Shown here: positions 22,559 through 35,326 of the stretch, piece by piece
Layout of the letters: the number at the start of each line of letters is the position of its first letter
How positions within the stretch are numbered: the first letter of the stretch is position 1
Assembly (NCBI GenBank): GCA_015178975.1
Contig: WHVD01000209.1
Span: forward strand, 1 to 64,000
From: Hysterangium stoloniferum
Taxonomy: Eukaryota; Basidiomycota; Agaricomycetes; Hysterangiales; Hysterangiaceae
Length of the DNA: 64,000 nucleotides
Direction: 5' to 3'
Made by a program: the position numbers and the translations under genes
Notes under the pieces: generated by a model
The model's database searches: none
What the model was told of the DNA's origin: nothing
Seen by the model: the letters and a program-made list of their open reading frames with translations, nothing else

Positions 22559-23451
22559 AGCGGCAGTCGTATATCGAATACTGAGCACTGCATTTTTCTT
22601 TTGCTTGTGAGTGTGTGGTGTGTGGAATTATTATATTCAATTTTGATTTCTTTTTTTTTTTAGTTTTTTACCTAATCGCACGCATATCAATCGCTTTTCG
22701 ACGACGACGTCGTCATGGTCAGTGCTTTGTCAAAAACGGCCGGGTTTTCTTCTGTTGTCTCATTCTTTTGGCTCGACTCTCGCTTGCAAACTCAACAACA
22801 ACGACGCATTCTCATCCCCCCTATCCACTAGACCTGCATTTTCTGTCCGTCCATTGAACCCGCATCACCACGCATCAAACCAATCATTTCGTCGCTAGCA
22901 TTTCCCCCCTTTCCTTCCACGCTTGTTGCTTGAAGCTCTTAGCATGTTTTCGTAAACAACCACAGTGATTGAATACACATCTTGTTCTATTCAAAATAAC
23001 CGGTGTCGAGGTCGGATGTCTGTGAAACTGATTTTGTGACTCTGTCAAGCTTGTGTGATGACCATTTATTGTAAAACGTGTTGTATAGCCACGTGCCGTA
23101 TAGTATTTTGCACAGCCAAACATCTAACCCCAAGCAGGGGTAAAAAAAAAGTCAAGGACACACGGTAAGATGGTATTGAATTCGATTTATGTGCGTCATA
23201 ATAATAAGTCAAGTATTGCTACATATAGTTCTACCCCTGTCATTACAACCTCTCCCCACAGCACCAGCACATGCCAAGTGAGCGGCAGCACCAGAGCCCA
23301 AACTCTGTGGGCCTGCCGAAATACAATTCTGAAAAAAAAAACTGCAAAAATGGGAGAGAGAGAGAGAGAGTCTTCTGAACGGTGCAGCGAAAACGAAAAA
23401 AAAAAAAGTGGAATATAAACGGGATGTGTGCCATGTTCAGGGCGCGCGAGA
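22559..23451. other. Intergenic region
   Basis: Follows the stop of the disordered protein with T-rich 3' sequence (poly-T near 22655). A simple GA repeat lies at about 23351-23371. No gene is supported. Confidence 0.5.
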
Positions 23452-24031
23452 TCACGACGCGCGCGTGCTGCGCCAGGGGCCGTCGTGCTCGTCGGGGACG
23501 ACGACGCCACCGTCGTCATCGCGGTGCCCCCCGAGGCCCATCCGCCCGAGCCCCGCAACGAGCGCGTCGAGATCGAGGCAGGGCCGGGTGGCGGGACACC
23601 GGCGGTGCTTGCTGCCTGCGGCGCGCGCGCCGCGCAGGGCCGCGACGGCCGCGCGCAGCTGCGCGAGCGCCTTGACGCTCCAGGGGGCCTCTGCGCCGTG
23701 CAGCGGGAGCTTCGCCAGGATGCCGGCGAGGCGCTTCGCCATGTTTTGGAGCTGGGGGTGAGATGAGATGGGGCTGCGTTCTGCATGGCGGGGGGGGAAG
23801 GGGGGTACGTACGTTGGTTTCGATGACGTCGGGGTCGCCGCCGAGCGTCAGTGACGCGGCGGAGTTGACGAGGACGGCCTGCGCCTGGAGCTGGATCGGG
23901 CAGTAGGGCTGCTGCATGAGGAGCCAGGACAGGTGCATTGTGCGGGGGATGTCGTCGCATCTGAGAGAGTCGTAGATGGCATCGGCGAGCGTGTCGATGG
24001 ACGAGGGGGAGTGGGCAGAGCGGCTGGACAT
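23452..24031 (-). CDS. Small alanine-rich protein of unknown function, two exons
   Basis: Exon 1 is 24031-23813 (73 codons from ATG) and exon 2 is 23751-23452. The intron 23812-23752 begins GTACGT and ends CCCCCAG and joins the frames exactly, giving 172 aa. Exon 1 encodes helical sequence (SIDTLADAIYDSLRCDDIP, MHLSWLLMQQPYCPIQLQAQ). Exon 2 begins LQNMAKRLAGILAKLPLHG, followed by a low-complexity Ala/Arg segment and a C-terminus with DLDALVAGLGRMGLGG. No known domain was recognised. The clean splice and the end-to-end open frame support a real gene; the GC-rich second exon is also open in other frames, which lowers certainty. Confidence 0.55.
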
Positions 24032-25707
24032 TATTCACGGTGTGTTGACTGCGGTACTGGCAAACAACGCAGATATATATATAATAGAAAACCCATCGGG
24101 GGAGTCGCTCTTATTGTTTGCGTCCTTTGCAAGGCAGACTAGGCATACCCTTTGAGCTCAAACCAGAGAAGAATAAGGTGGTGTGTGTTGGGCGTGGGAA
24201 GGCGAGTCCTGCCGATCCCGATTCATCGATGTATTGCTTCCTTGCCATACCCGGCGACAGCACAAGAAGGAGCACCAGTGTTATTGTCTCTTAATTAATA
24301 CGCACATACTCTTGCTGGATTCTACGAATATCAGCTCGCTAACATCTCAACCTTATTGTTTCCATAGCGTCCGGCCTTCAGAATCGAACATGACAACGCC
24401 ATTTGCACCATGTCGGCCATCTATGCGACAGTGGGCCAGTTCTGCGATTAAATGCTGCGGTCGCCATCCCACTTTTCTATCCCCCGCAGTGCTGGAAATG
24501 GACAGCCCGCCCATTTTGGGATATACAGACAAGTAATTGATGTGATGTGATATGATTTCCATCGTGGGGTCCAAGTACTTTCTAATCCGGCCATGGAAAG
24601 GCAGTCACCGCACTACCGTCTTGATTATCATCCATGAACATGCCTCCAAAATAGCAAGCCCTTGTTTAAGTTGGACTCTTGGCTGGCATTTTGCTAGAGG
24701 ATATTGATGGCCGGCTGGTTCTCCAAGACCCAGCGTAGTACCTCCCTCGAATTGTCTCCCCCCCGCATCACATATTATTGAACACCAGTTCCTTGCCGAT
24801 TCCGCAGCTTTTTTTCACAGAGGTTGATCGCATTATCCACAGTCAAAACGCTTTGGGGACAACATCAGTCAAATACCTGTATCCATTGAAGGAAGCTCGG
24901 CTCCGATAATTCAGCCTGCTTGCCTTGGGATCATTCACTATATGCGGTCAAATTACTGATGGAATGGCTTCTCGCTAAAAAAAATGAAAAGTGTTATTTC
25001 CGAAGTATCAAACAGGGCTTGCGTCGTGCCACACGGGCTCTATGGAACGGTAATCCCATTGCGGGACGCATCATGCTGGATCATTCCGGATAGGTCGCAC
25101 AATCGTCGTGAATTAGCATGATCCGTTGCCCAACGCGGGTATCAATTCTGATCTGCGAACTGGCCCGGGGGAAATTTCCTTATGGAAATTTGAGAAGTCC
25201 TGCAGCGGTTTGATATGTGACTCTTTATCACACAGTGCGTCGTTCCCAATGGATACCTATAGAGGCAGGACCACGTGTGCATAGTCTGACCGTGCACAGA
25301 TGGAAAGTCTCAGGTTCGAGTTTTGGTCGGAATCGGCCGCCGAACGTACTGATGCATTAGCTTTTCACATGATTTTCCTGGACACTGGACACCACTATTG
25401 CTGCAACAGCGCAAGATAGTTGACCTTATTTTAGCAAGAATGTTTTGCCTGTTAGTGGTGTTTCACGCCCCCCTCCCCTCCTCCCATGCAGCCGCTGTCT
25501 GGCTTCGCTTTACATCGTATGAACTGTTCGGTGCCGTGCGAATACGTTCATTGCAGGATCTCACAGTGTCTTTTTTGTATGCACACGGTGATTCGGTAGT
25601 ATTGAACAACATACAGGGACCACTGCACGTCCCAATGTAACATAAGAACTCGAAGACAATACAGCGGAAAAAAAGCACATGATATATATCCGCCAAACTG
25701 ACATACA
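24032..25707. other. Intergenic region, no gene seen
   Basis: Only short unconvincing frames. A tRNA-like GGTTCGAGT near 25312 was examined and does not fold as a tRNA. No repeats shared with the rest of the window were noticed. Confidence 0.5.
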
Positions 25708-27562
25708 TCAGACAGCCACCGTTAGTTGTGAATTCTGTGCGGGCAGATCAAAGGGTGCGGCATCCAACACGGCCGGTGCCTTTGCGACAGTATCCAATGA
25801 ATAATGCTCAGCGGGATTATCCATGGTGCCGCTGTCTTCTGAACCCTGCAAGCCACCCACAAAGAGGGGTGCGGCGACGACGGATGTGAAAGCGAGACCA
25901 TCGAAGTCGTCATTCTCGGATGGTCGGGTACCTGTCCGTATCTGTCCCCGCGTCGGGCGAAATTTATTTTTGCGTAGGCTCAGGACTAGTCTACAGGCCA
26001 GCAAAGTCGTAACTCCCATGCTCGGACTGACAAAGATGGCAAGCAAGACTCAGTCCGCACCCTAGGCCAAGTGAAAAAGGTACTTACCTTGCCACCGCGG
26101 TTTGATACTTCACTCCGAGCTTGATTTCGAATTAATGATTCGTCAGGCAGTGCGCGACGTTCGAGTCACATACCAAATTAACCAAAATATTGAACAACTG
26201 CAGCAGGCCGGTGACCACGTAATACAGGATGCCGTCGCGCTGATAGACTTGCAATAAATGAATGCTATTGAAGAATATAAGTCAGGGAGGTAAGAAAACA
26301 ATATGATATGTTACACACGCAGGAGCGTTTGAGACGGCTGCCCTTTCTGCAATTTTTTTTGTTCTCTTTATAACCATCACAATTATCGTGGTATCAAGTA
26401 TCAGCCCCCCCAAGTAAAACAGGTTTAACGATGCATTAATGTCTAGGCCTACGATGCAAACCCTGGTAAGAGCTAAAGATAAATCAGTTACTGTGTGCTG
26501 GCTCGGTAAGCATGTGTTGAGCATTCTCACGTATCAGGAGAGGAGGCATATCAGTACGACCTAAAGTTAGTTGAATGGTCAGATATTGACATTGATAATA
26601 TCACCAAGGACCTACGCCCTATGTAGAATAGCGTCAAGTACATCAATGCGAGCATCAACACCCACAATGAGGTAAGGATCACGAGTATGCGTGTACTTCT
26701 GTCGTACAGTGCAAAAGTCCTTAGAATCATTATCCCTAAAAGTAGGATATAGGTAAGCAACGAAAATGCGTTAAGCAATCGAGAGGAGGGTGCTGACAAG
26801 TCGACACTGCGGGTGAAGATCAGTCAACTGGAGTTTGGAAGAATGCATGAACAATAGCTCACGACTCATCAAAATGATGAAGGAATTGGAGGAGAATTGT
26901 GATTTAAGGAAATATCCACAGCTGTTTCTATCATTAGCGAGATGCTTCACAGCTCCACAGGATAATCCTTACCTCTGTGAGGCATAGAAAGATCGTGTGT
27001 CAGCTAAAATGCGGAAAGGCAAAATATCATTTTCTTCTTCTCACAGTGACTGTCCAGATGGGACAGAACGCTATATCAGGGAGTCAAAACCAGTCAGTCT
27101 GGTAGATTAGGAGTGGAAGGGGCCGCTTACTCAAACCGTTGAAAATGAACGTAATTAGGGTCAAATACCGCGTTAACAGGAAAAGAATAGTAATTCCACA
27201 TTGGGGATATCGCCAGATAGTCTCAATCTATGTTAGTTGACGAATCGACGAGAAAAGAAGAAATAAGACGCATTAGTGAATTGTCAGAAGTCTCAAAGGA
27301 TGAATGATAGGTACCTCGTCTGTTAGAGTTTGGACTATATCAATCACAGCAGTATGAATATCTACCCTCATGCTTGTTATGAGATGACATACTGTAATCA
27401 TATAGCAATAAAGTGAGAGTAACCAGATAGGAATACCGACGTCTGTCTCTGTTGGGAGTTACAAATGATTACTAGTATCAGAGAACTTGCAACGGGTATG
27501 CATACTTACAGCTGAAGGTAGATCTCAGTCAATGTAACTGCGTCTCTCATAGCGTGATGCAT
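25708..27562 (-). CDS. Fungal seven-helix membrane protein, DUF6533 type
   Basis: Exons at the 5' end join cleanly: 27562-27510, 27448-27393, 27334-27315 and 27227-27131. They give the DUF6533 signature: RRYSYLVTLTLLLYDYIQ, then TLTDEIETIWRYPQCG and ILFLLTRYLTLITFIFNGL. Downstream exons encode more helices: ILRTFALYDRSTRILVIL with LMLALMYLTLFYI, ALTRVCIVGLDINASLNLFY with GLILDTTIIVMVIKRTKK, DGILYYVVTGLLQLFNILV, then SPSMGVTTLLACRLVLSLRK and a polar tail ending at 25708. Such proteins form large families in Agaricomycetes; they are integral membrane proteins of unknown ligand with GPCR-like topology. Two or three exons around 26820-27060 could not be resolved, so intactness in the middle is unproven. 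Confidence 0.8.
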
Positions 27563-28694
27563 ACTCAGTTATAGCGAAAAGGACATCCCTCATGGGCACA
27601 CGGATATTTAAATACTCAAGTACCACCGGTATTCTCCAGTCGTATTGCGGCTGGGCAGACGTGAAAAAAAAAATTGAAGCTTAAGTGAATTACTCAGACA
27701 CTGAGGCGGCGTTGTCCGAACAAGCATCAGTAGAAGGCCTGTGGGCCTTTCAACTGAATAAACGGGAATGTGCGACGACACAGTGATCCGGGCTTGACGG
27801 ATTGAGATCCTCTTCAGTTTCGGCAGTCTTGCGATGACCTCCCTGAGTACCGTAGAAGTCAGGAATGACAGGGAAGCGTTTACCAGTCGAGCTCGATCTC
27901 CATAAACTCAAATGTCTTGTTGATCCCGATGTGCTGCTATTCCAGAAATTTTTTGTCCATGTATTAAATGCTTTGAAAGGTGCATCAACTCGTCACGAGG
28001 TGTTTGCGAGACATTGTAAGCCTGGTGGCTTACGACATACCGATTACATTATCACAGACACGCGTATTTTTAGTTAATCGTTTTACTTACCGTCATCATC
28101 ATGTATTATCAAGACATCACGAGCAACCCTCATCGTCTGCTTCCAACTTACTTTTTTGTTTGTAATGTTACTTATGAAGATAGCCATGACTGGGGGGCTT
28201 CATATTATTTTTCTCTTATTTTACCTTGTATTATAATGTTTGTGTTATAGTAACTTTGAAGCTTAAAAGATTTTTATGTAGCGCTTTTGAAATGGAGGGT
28301 TATACATTTCAGCTTGCAATATATAGAAGGATGAGGGAGAGACGGAGTGCCTTGGGCCTTGGGGTGAATGGTCTCACACTTTTCATAAAGAGGCTGAGTG
28401 ATGGAGGAAGCGAAAACGACACCATCTTATGATAGATGAATGCTTAAAAACTTATCATCTTCTTTTCTTTGGTAGCGGGCCAGGTGAATTAGAGAAAAAC
28501 TCACATGGATTACTTGCATATGACAGCGATAGGATTGGATAGAGTCGGTTGGAATTACTTATGCAAGGCGCCGGAGGAGCCGGGGCCAGCCTTTTAGAAA
28601 AACCAGAGTGCGCGCGATGACATAACAATCAGTTCGTGCCTGATAAATTACTCAACAATCATTCGGGTCGTGGCGTGGGGCAGAGCAGAAGCAT
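27563..28694. other. Intergenic region
   Basis: Promoter side of the DUF6533 gene and downstream region of the methyltransferase gene. AT-rich from 28060 to 28480. No coding sequence or repeat is supported. Confidence 0.5.
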
Positions 28695-30342
28695 CTAGGG
28701 AAGAACAATGCATGCGACATTCCGGCCACTCCCCAGTTCTTGCTCAAATAAATTAAGAACAAGGACTTTGGAGGTGGGGGCATTCTCCGTAAGATACAGA
28801 TATCGGTCAACTAATATGAGACTCTCGACAACTGGACCTATTCGACAGCGTAAAGTGTGTAATACCTCTAGACATGATATGAGCTGCGAATGAGTTCGTT
28901 CAGCATCATCCGGAACAGAGAATTTTATTCCGCCCTTTTCACCAGCGGTAGTCATAAAATTCTCAAAAGACGAATAAGCAGACTCTGGAAGTCGACCAAT
29001 CTTGATGGGGCTCTCCTTTGCTTTGTGGTCATCAGACTTGGATTGCAGGGTGAATTTTCCAAGGAGAGCCCTAAAAACAACTTTCCGAATTGCCAGCTCC
29101 GCCGACAGTCTCGTCGAGTGACTGTATGTCCATTGAAGAGGGGATTGTGCTGCTAAACTCCGATGATTATAAGAAAGGTGTAGCTTGCTTTTGCGCTCTT
29201 TCTCTTCAATCACAACCATATTTGACAGTGGAAAATCTATGAAAAGGCTCACCCATTAGATGACACTATCATAGAAATTATTTGTAGTTGAGTAGCAAGG
29301 GATGACATACCGGAGTCCGGGGACATTAGATTATAGCAGCAGCCAACTACGACTAAAGCTGCGGCGTACCATGATTGCTGCAAGTCGGGCGAGAACGGGG
29401 ATCTCTTATGACGATTTGCATTATAGCAGCGAAGAATGTCTGGAGTGAGGGTACCACAGGCATGCAATGCAACGAATAAAACCGGTTTCGGGGAAATATA
29501 CGGCTGAGAGGGAAAGATCCAACGAGATACCGCTGTGTATAATGTTTGGGGGTTGATATACACCATTTCATGTGTGATAGATCCCGTCAGGGAGTTATCG
29601 CTCATAGTTGTGTCTATGCCTTTAGAATTGTGATGATTTTTAATAGTGGGTTCCTTTTTTTCAATATTGGCTGTACGTCGCTCGGCGCCTTTCGTCTGTA
29701 TTTCAGAAAAATCCAGGGCGAGCACATCCATTGAAAATGGCTGCCTGGATAATGCTCGAGAGAGATATCCCTAGCGTCCAAGATCAGGCCATAGGAAATT
29801 AGCCGGGAATTAAAACTGGATTAAAAGAGGCATAAACTAACCTGTCCGGCACCAATGTCCACAACGTGTTTAATGTCGACGGCACTTTGTGACAGCACAT
29901 ACTCGAGACACTTGGACATTTGTAGGACTTCGTGGGATTTTTTAGGGGACATCCCGCGCAGCGTTGAACTCGTATCCGAAGCTGGGTCATTAAAATACGG
30001 ATGAGGAGCTCTCGAGAGAGCCAGGGAGTCAACCATCTGTAGCATATCTGCGAGTAGTTCAGGCACTTCAGCCCCTGCAGGTGGGGGATTTTGATGCCAC
30101 CCTGGCACAAGAAATTTCCACCTGTCTTTGCCAGCAGATGCCCAGTCCCACCATGGTTCCCATCCCGGTTGTAACCCGGTGACAGAGATATCGTTGGGAT
30201 GACATTCTAAGATAGAGCTGACGGGGGGCGAGGTGAGAAAATCCAGGCAGGCTGTCACGTATGTTTTAAGTTCTGACGTGGAAACGGGACTACCGCTTGA
30301 GAACTGTGGGGGTAAGGTTATACCAGGAGTAATTTGTGCCAT
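28695..30342 (-). CDS. METTL25-like methyltransferase-domain protein
   Basis: Three exons, 30342-29842, 29770-29311 and 29236-28695, join in phase to 500 aa. The SAM-binding motif I is split by intron 1 (HVVDIGAGQ then GYLSRAL), followed by VLALDFSE. The later block FVALHACGTLTPDILRCY with ALVVVGCCYNLMSPDSDFPLS is the hallmark of the METTL25/METTL25B family. The C-terminus (GPVVESLILVDRYLYLTE, then NLFEQELGSGRNVACIV) also fits. Family members are Rossmann-fold methyltransferase-like proteins; the substrate here is not known. It is transcribed divergently from the 2-oxoglutarate dehydrogenase gene with 316 bp between the start codons. The ATG choice is supported by an N-terminal segment in the same exon with no earlier in-frame ATG used. 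Confidence 0.88.
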
Positions 30343-30658
30343 GGATGATTTAAGGGGTATAACAACTACTAACGCTCCGACAGTCGTTGAATTTTGTGGC
30401 GTTGATACTTACACGGTGTCTAAATGGGCAAACTTGCCAAGTAGTATTGTGTCTAGTAAGAATTTAAATATACCTCCTACATAAACACAATATTAGGGTA
30501 AACCGGGAAAGAGGAATGCTTACTGCCCGGTATTAATTTCTGGATTTTTTGTGTTTTGTAGTGCTGATGACGGATGGCGCCGAGATAACGGTTGTGCCTC
30601 ATTCGGGCGTTGCCCACATCTTAACCATTAACCGTCATCTTCGTCTGTGTGCAAGACA
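30343..30658. promoter_or_regulatory. Bidirectional promoter region between METTL25-like and KGD1 genes
   Basis: The 316 bp between the two divergent ATGs must contain both promoters unless a 5' exon is hidden. No clear TATA box was identified. The last 60 bp before the KGD1 ATG are pyrimidine-rich and may be the leader. Confidence 0.5.
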
Positions 30659-33600
30659 ATGCTCAGGCGTCAAGCTTTTAGGGCAAGGTTGCCTCTGCAT
30701 ATTGCATGCAGAGTGTCACCAGCTATCGCTCGTCGCCATCTTGCAACAGTGACACCTGGCACTGACATATTTGCAAATGGAACATCCACTCACTATGCTG
30801 AAGAGATGTACAGACACTGGAGGCAGGACCCCAAGTCGGTCCACGCATCGTGGGATGCCTACTTTTCGGCCCTGGACAAAGGTGTTCCTGGTCAACAGGC
30901 ATTCCAGGCTCCCCCTACCTTCATCGCAAGACCTGCTGATGGTGCCCCGCAACTCCATGGACAAGCCGGACAAGAACTGAACGATCACTTGAAAGTATGG
31001 GATTGAAATTTTCACACCAATTGTATTATAATTTTCATTTTTAGGTCCAACTTCTCGTCCGTGCATACCAAGTTCGAGGACATCATGTTGCAGACCTTGA
31101 CCCTCTTGGTATCCTCGACGCTGACCTTGATAATATTCGGCCAGCAGAATTAGAATTAAGTCATTACGGATGGTCAGAACGCGACTTGGACAAGCAATTT
31201 GCACTTGGACCAGGTATCTTACCTCATTTTGCGACAGGGGAGCGGACATCCATGAGTCTGCGGGACATCATCAAGACGTGCAGACGAATTTATTGTGAGT
31301 CTCATGTATTATGTACCCATGTCACGCGCAAGCATACAGAAGCCCTCTAGGTGGTGCTGTCGGTATTCAATACATTCACATTCCCGACAAGGACCAATGT
31401 GATTGGATTCGTGAGCGAGTAGAGATCCCGAAACCTTGGAATTATACTGGCGAGGAAAAGCGCATGATTCTAGATCGGTTAATGTGGTCCGAAATGTTTG
31501 AGAAATTTATCGCAAGCAAATACCCCAATGAAAAACGTTTCGGCCTTGAAGGATGCGAGTCGCTCATACCCGGGATGAAGGCTTTAATAGACCGTTCTGT
31601 CGACCATGGAGTGAAATATATTACAATGGGAATGCCCCACCGTGGTCGTCTTAATGTTTTGGCTAATGTCATTCGGAAACCTATCGAGGCCATTTTGAAT
31701 GAATTCTCCGGTAGCAACGAGGACTCGGAAGGTGGAGACGTCAAATATCATTTGGGTGCTAATTATGTCCGACCTACTCCTTCCGGCAAACGTGTTTCAC
31801 TATCCCTTGTCGCTAATCCGTCTCATTTGGAAGCTAGCGACCCAGTCGTTCTCGGCAAAACCAGGGCTATCCAACATTTAGAACAGGACGAAGCGCAGCA
31901 TATCACGGCTATGGGCGTCTTGCTGCACGGTGATGCTGCTTTTGCAGGTCAAGGTGTCGTATATGAAACCATGGGTTTCCACAATCTACCCTGCTACGGC
32001 ACCGGCGGTACCATCCATTTGATCGTTAACAATCAGATTGGATTTACCACTGACCCCCGATTCGCCCGTTCCACACCTTATCCATCCGATATTGCCAAGT
32101 CTATCGATACACCGATTTTCCATGTCAACGGAGATAATGTGGAGGCCGTGACTTTCGTATGCCAGCTTGCAGCCGATTATCGAGCCAAGTTCAAAAAGGA
32201 CGTCGTCATTGATATTGTTTGCTACCGTCGCTATGGACATAATGAAACCGATCAGCCTAGTTTCACTCAACCACGTATGTACAAGGCTATTGAGGAACAG
32301 CCTACACCCCTTGACCAATATGTCAAGTTTTTAACGGAAAGGAAGACATTCACGGAGAAGGACATCGAGGAGCATCGTAAATGGGTGTGGGGTATGCTGG
32401 AGAAGGCGGCTGAAGGTGCGAAGACCTATGTACCGACGAGTAAGGAGTGGCTTTCTGCGTCATGGCAGGGCTTCCCCTCTCCTAAAGAATTAGCTGAGGT
32501 ACCTCTCCCTTCGCGTGATACCAGCGTGAAGGAGGAACTCTTGAAGAAAGTGGGTGAGGTTATCTCTACGCCCCCTGCAAACTTCAACACCCACCGGAAC
32601 CTTGCCCGTATCCTCACGACTCGTGGGAAGACTGTACAGGAGGGCTCGAACATTGATTGGGCCACCGCTGAGGCTCTTGCGTTCGGTTCGCTCGCATTGG
32701 AGCAAATTCATGTGCGTGTTTCAGGACAGGATGTCGAGCGTGGGACCTTCTCGCAACGCCACGCCGTCCTACATGACCAGGAAACCGAACAACAATACGT
32801 GCCTTTGAACCATCTCGGTGGAAACCAAGCCCGCTTCGTTATTTGCAACTCGTCTTTGTCTGAATTCGGCGCGCTGGGCTTTGAACTTGGATATTCGCTT
32901 GTCTCACCTGATGCGCTCACAATTTGGGAGGCACAATTCGGTGATTTCGCAAACAACGCACAGTGTATCATTGATCAGTTCATCGCATCTGGTGAACGTA
33001 AATGGCTCCAGCGATCAGGCTTGGTTATGAGCTTGCCGCATGGTTACGACGGACAAGGCCCTGAGCACTCTAGTGCACGATTGGAGCGCTTCTTGCAGTT
33101 GTGTGATGATCACCCACATATTTATCCGTCTGCGAAGAAGATTGAGAGGCAGCACCAGGATTGCAATATGCAGATTGTATATGCCACGTAAGTCTTTTAT
33201 TATGCTATGCCGAGCAGTTTTAGTTCATCTTTTTCAAGTACACCTGCTAACTACGTAAGAAACGATGTTATTTTCTCTGAAATGTAGTCATCTGACGTGT
33301 TCCACTTATAGTTCCACGTCCTGCGTCGTCAAATTCACCGTGACTACCGCAAGCCTGTGCGTTTTTAGCTTTTACATGATTTATTGTATTTAGATCATTT
33401 TCTAGCTTATCTGTTTCTTCTCGAAATCGCTCTTGCGTCACCCTTCCGCACGGTCCCAGCTTTCAGACATGACCAATGGCTCTCGTTTCGAACGCTACAT
33501 TCCAGAAAGTAAATCGGAGGAACTCCTTGCCCCAGAGGAGATCAAGCGTCATATATTATGCTCTGGTACGTAAATTTTCTGGAAATACCATACCAGTTAG

Positions 33601-34158
33601 ACTTCAACTGCGCCGTATAGGACAAGTCTACTATACTCTGGTGGAGGAACGCAAGAAACGCGGAATAGACAATATTGCTATCAGCCGTGTCGAACAAATC
33701 TCGCCATTCCCCTATGACTTGGTATTTTCCCTGGTCATTAATTTTACAGTACCGAATCGCTGAAGATTTGATAGATCACTCCCGATTTGGATCGCTACCC
33801 CAATGCCGACCTTCTATGGTGTCAGGTTTGTCCCATTATTGCAGTTGAGTAATATTTCTTAAAATGAGGGTTATGGTTAGGAGGAACCTTTGAACAATGG
33901 GGCATGGACCTACGTTGACCCACGTATCCTTACTGCGGCAAGGGAGACTGAACACCACAAAGACAAGCGCCCATTGTATGCCGGACGTGCGCCTACCAGT
34001 TCAGTCGCAACTGGCCACAAGGTTCGTGTAATAGTTTATTTTATTTTTGTCACTGCTCCACATTGTTTATGCTGCAGAGCGTTCACAAGAAAGAAATTGA
34101 GCAGTTTGTCACCGATGCGTTTGATCTCAGCCGAGAACAGCTGTGGGAGAGGAGGTAA
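30659..34158 (+). CDS. KGD1: 2-oxoglutarate dehydrogenase E1 component, mitochondrial
   Basis: Ten exons join in phase: 30659-30994, 31045-31294, 31351-33187, 33239-33254, 33312-33356, 33406-33565, 33621-33721, 33775-33825, 33881-34021 and 34078-34158, giving 1005 aa, the usual length for fungal KGD1. The N-terminus is a basic mitochondrial presequence ([19 protein letters not shown]), then [21 protein letters not shown]. Key blocks are [53 protein letters not shown], the thiamine-diphosphate/Mg motif NGDNVEA...CYRRYGHNE, then [15 protein letters not shown] and [12 protein letters not shown]. It decarboxylates 2-oxoglutarate in the TCA cycle as part of the OGDH complex. Exon 4 is only 16 nt. 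No lesion was seen. Confidence 0.97.
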
Positions 34159-35326
34159 ATTTATAGAAGTGGAGGTTGGCGGTGCGAATGCGTTATTTGA
34201 TGGCCGCAACAGGAATTGGATGCTGCTGCTAATGAATAAGATGCTTGGAAATTATTTACATGTCGCTGCTTTGGAGATATCAGACGAAGTCGCTATGGAT
34301 TAAACCACCGCTTTGTAGCATTATTTTATTTGTTTTCGACTCAGAATGCGGCCTTTGTTCCTATAAACAGTGTTGGAGCATACGGACCGTGTTCCATCTT
34401 TAACAGATGGATTAAAGATACCTCATTGAGTCTGCAGGGTCGTAGACCGTATGTCGACACCCCGGGTTACGGTCTGAAATTTTTGTTTTACTATACCTTT
34501 CGATAATAAACGGTACTGCGAAACCTTGTTTATCTGGCGATGGTATCCTGCCGCTGTATTAAAATACAGGAGGTGTGTGACACAAACCGAGTGAGTGAGT
34601 TGAGTCTGCACATGAATACCTCTCAAGATTCATCGAAACCTGAACTTGCCATGATTAAATACTTCCTCATGCTCACTGAATGAAATTCAATCCATTCAGT
34701 TTCTTACGCGATAGGGGACCCCGAACCGCTGCTCATCAATTCGTGGCAAATTCAGAGCCGAAATGCATGTGCGGAGGGCCGGGACGGATCATTCTTCTTT
34801 CTCTTGAACTAGCACCTCCGCTGACTTGAAGTACGGACCAACGCAGCAGCTGTAGGACAGGTATTAGCAGCAGCAGATAAGCCGCCTTCTAGCCCATTGC
34901 CGTGTGTATTTCAAAGTTTACTAGCAAGATATTAGTAAATTCGCAGGTTTGTTCTGTGCTTTTCTTCTGGGTGCATCTTTATCGTCGGTCTCCCGCTCCC
35001 CAGTAAACGAGCCACGGAATTCCTTCACTGGTATACGTGTCCGGGCGGAGGCCGAAGCGACTATGCCATTCCCTCCGCTGCTCATGTCTTTTTCTGTCAT
35101 TACTTGCTGTGCTTAGAATAAATCATCGCTGAGGCTACCACGGCCTTCCGCTCGTCACCACGTCATGAGGATCGCATGCTGAGGGCTAGCTACAGCGGTG
35201 TATTATGTTTTTACTCGTAGCAGGTATAAATAATACTGGTTTTTCCCGTGCTCTGAATCCGTAACTCTCTGCGTGAGTGTCCTCTTACCCTCCCAAGCAC
35301 CACCTTTGCGGCCTTTAGCTTCAAAA
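34159..35326. other. Intergenic region
   Basis: Downstream of KGD1 and upstream of the Asp/Asn-rich gene. No coding sequence is supported. A TATA-like GTATAAATAATA lies near 35223, about 100 bp before the next ATG. Confidence 0.5.

Noticed and set aside
25255..25340. tRNA gene suggested by GGTTCGAGT and partially pairing ends
   Set aside because: The acceptor stem has mismatches and no T-stem or anticodon stem forms.
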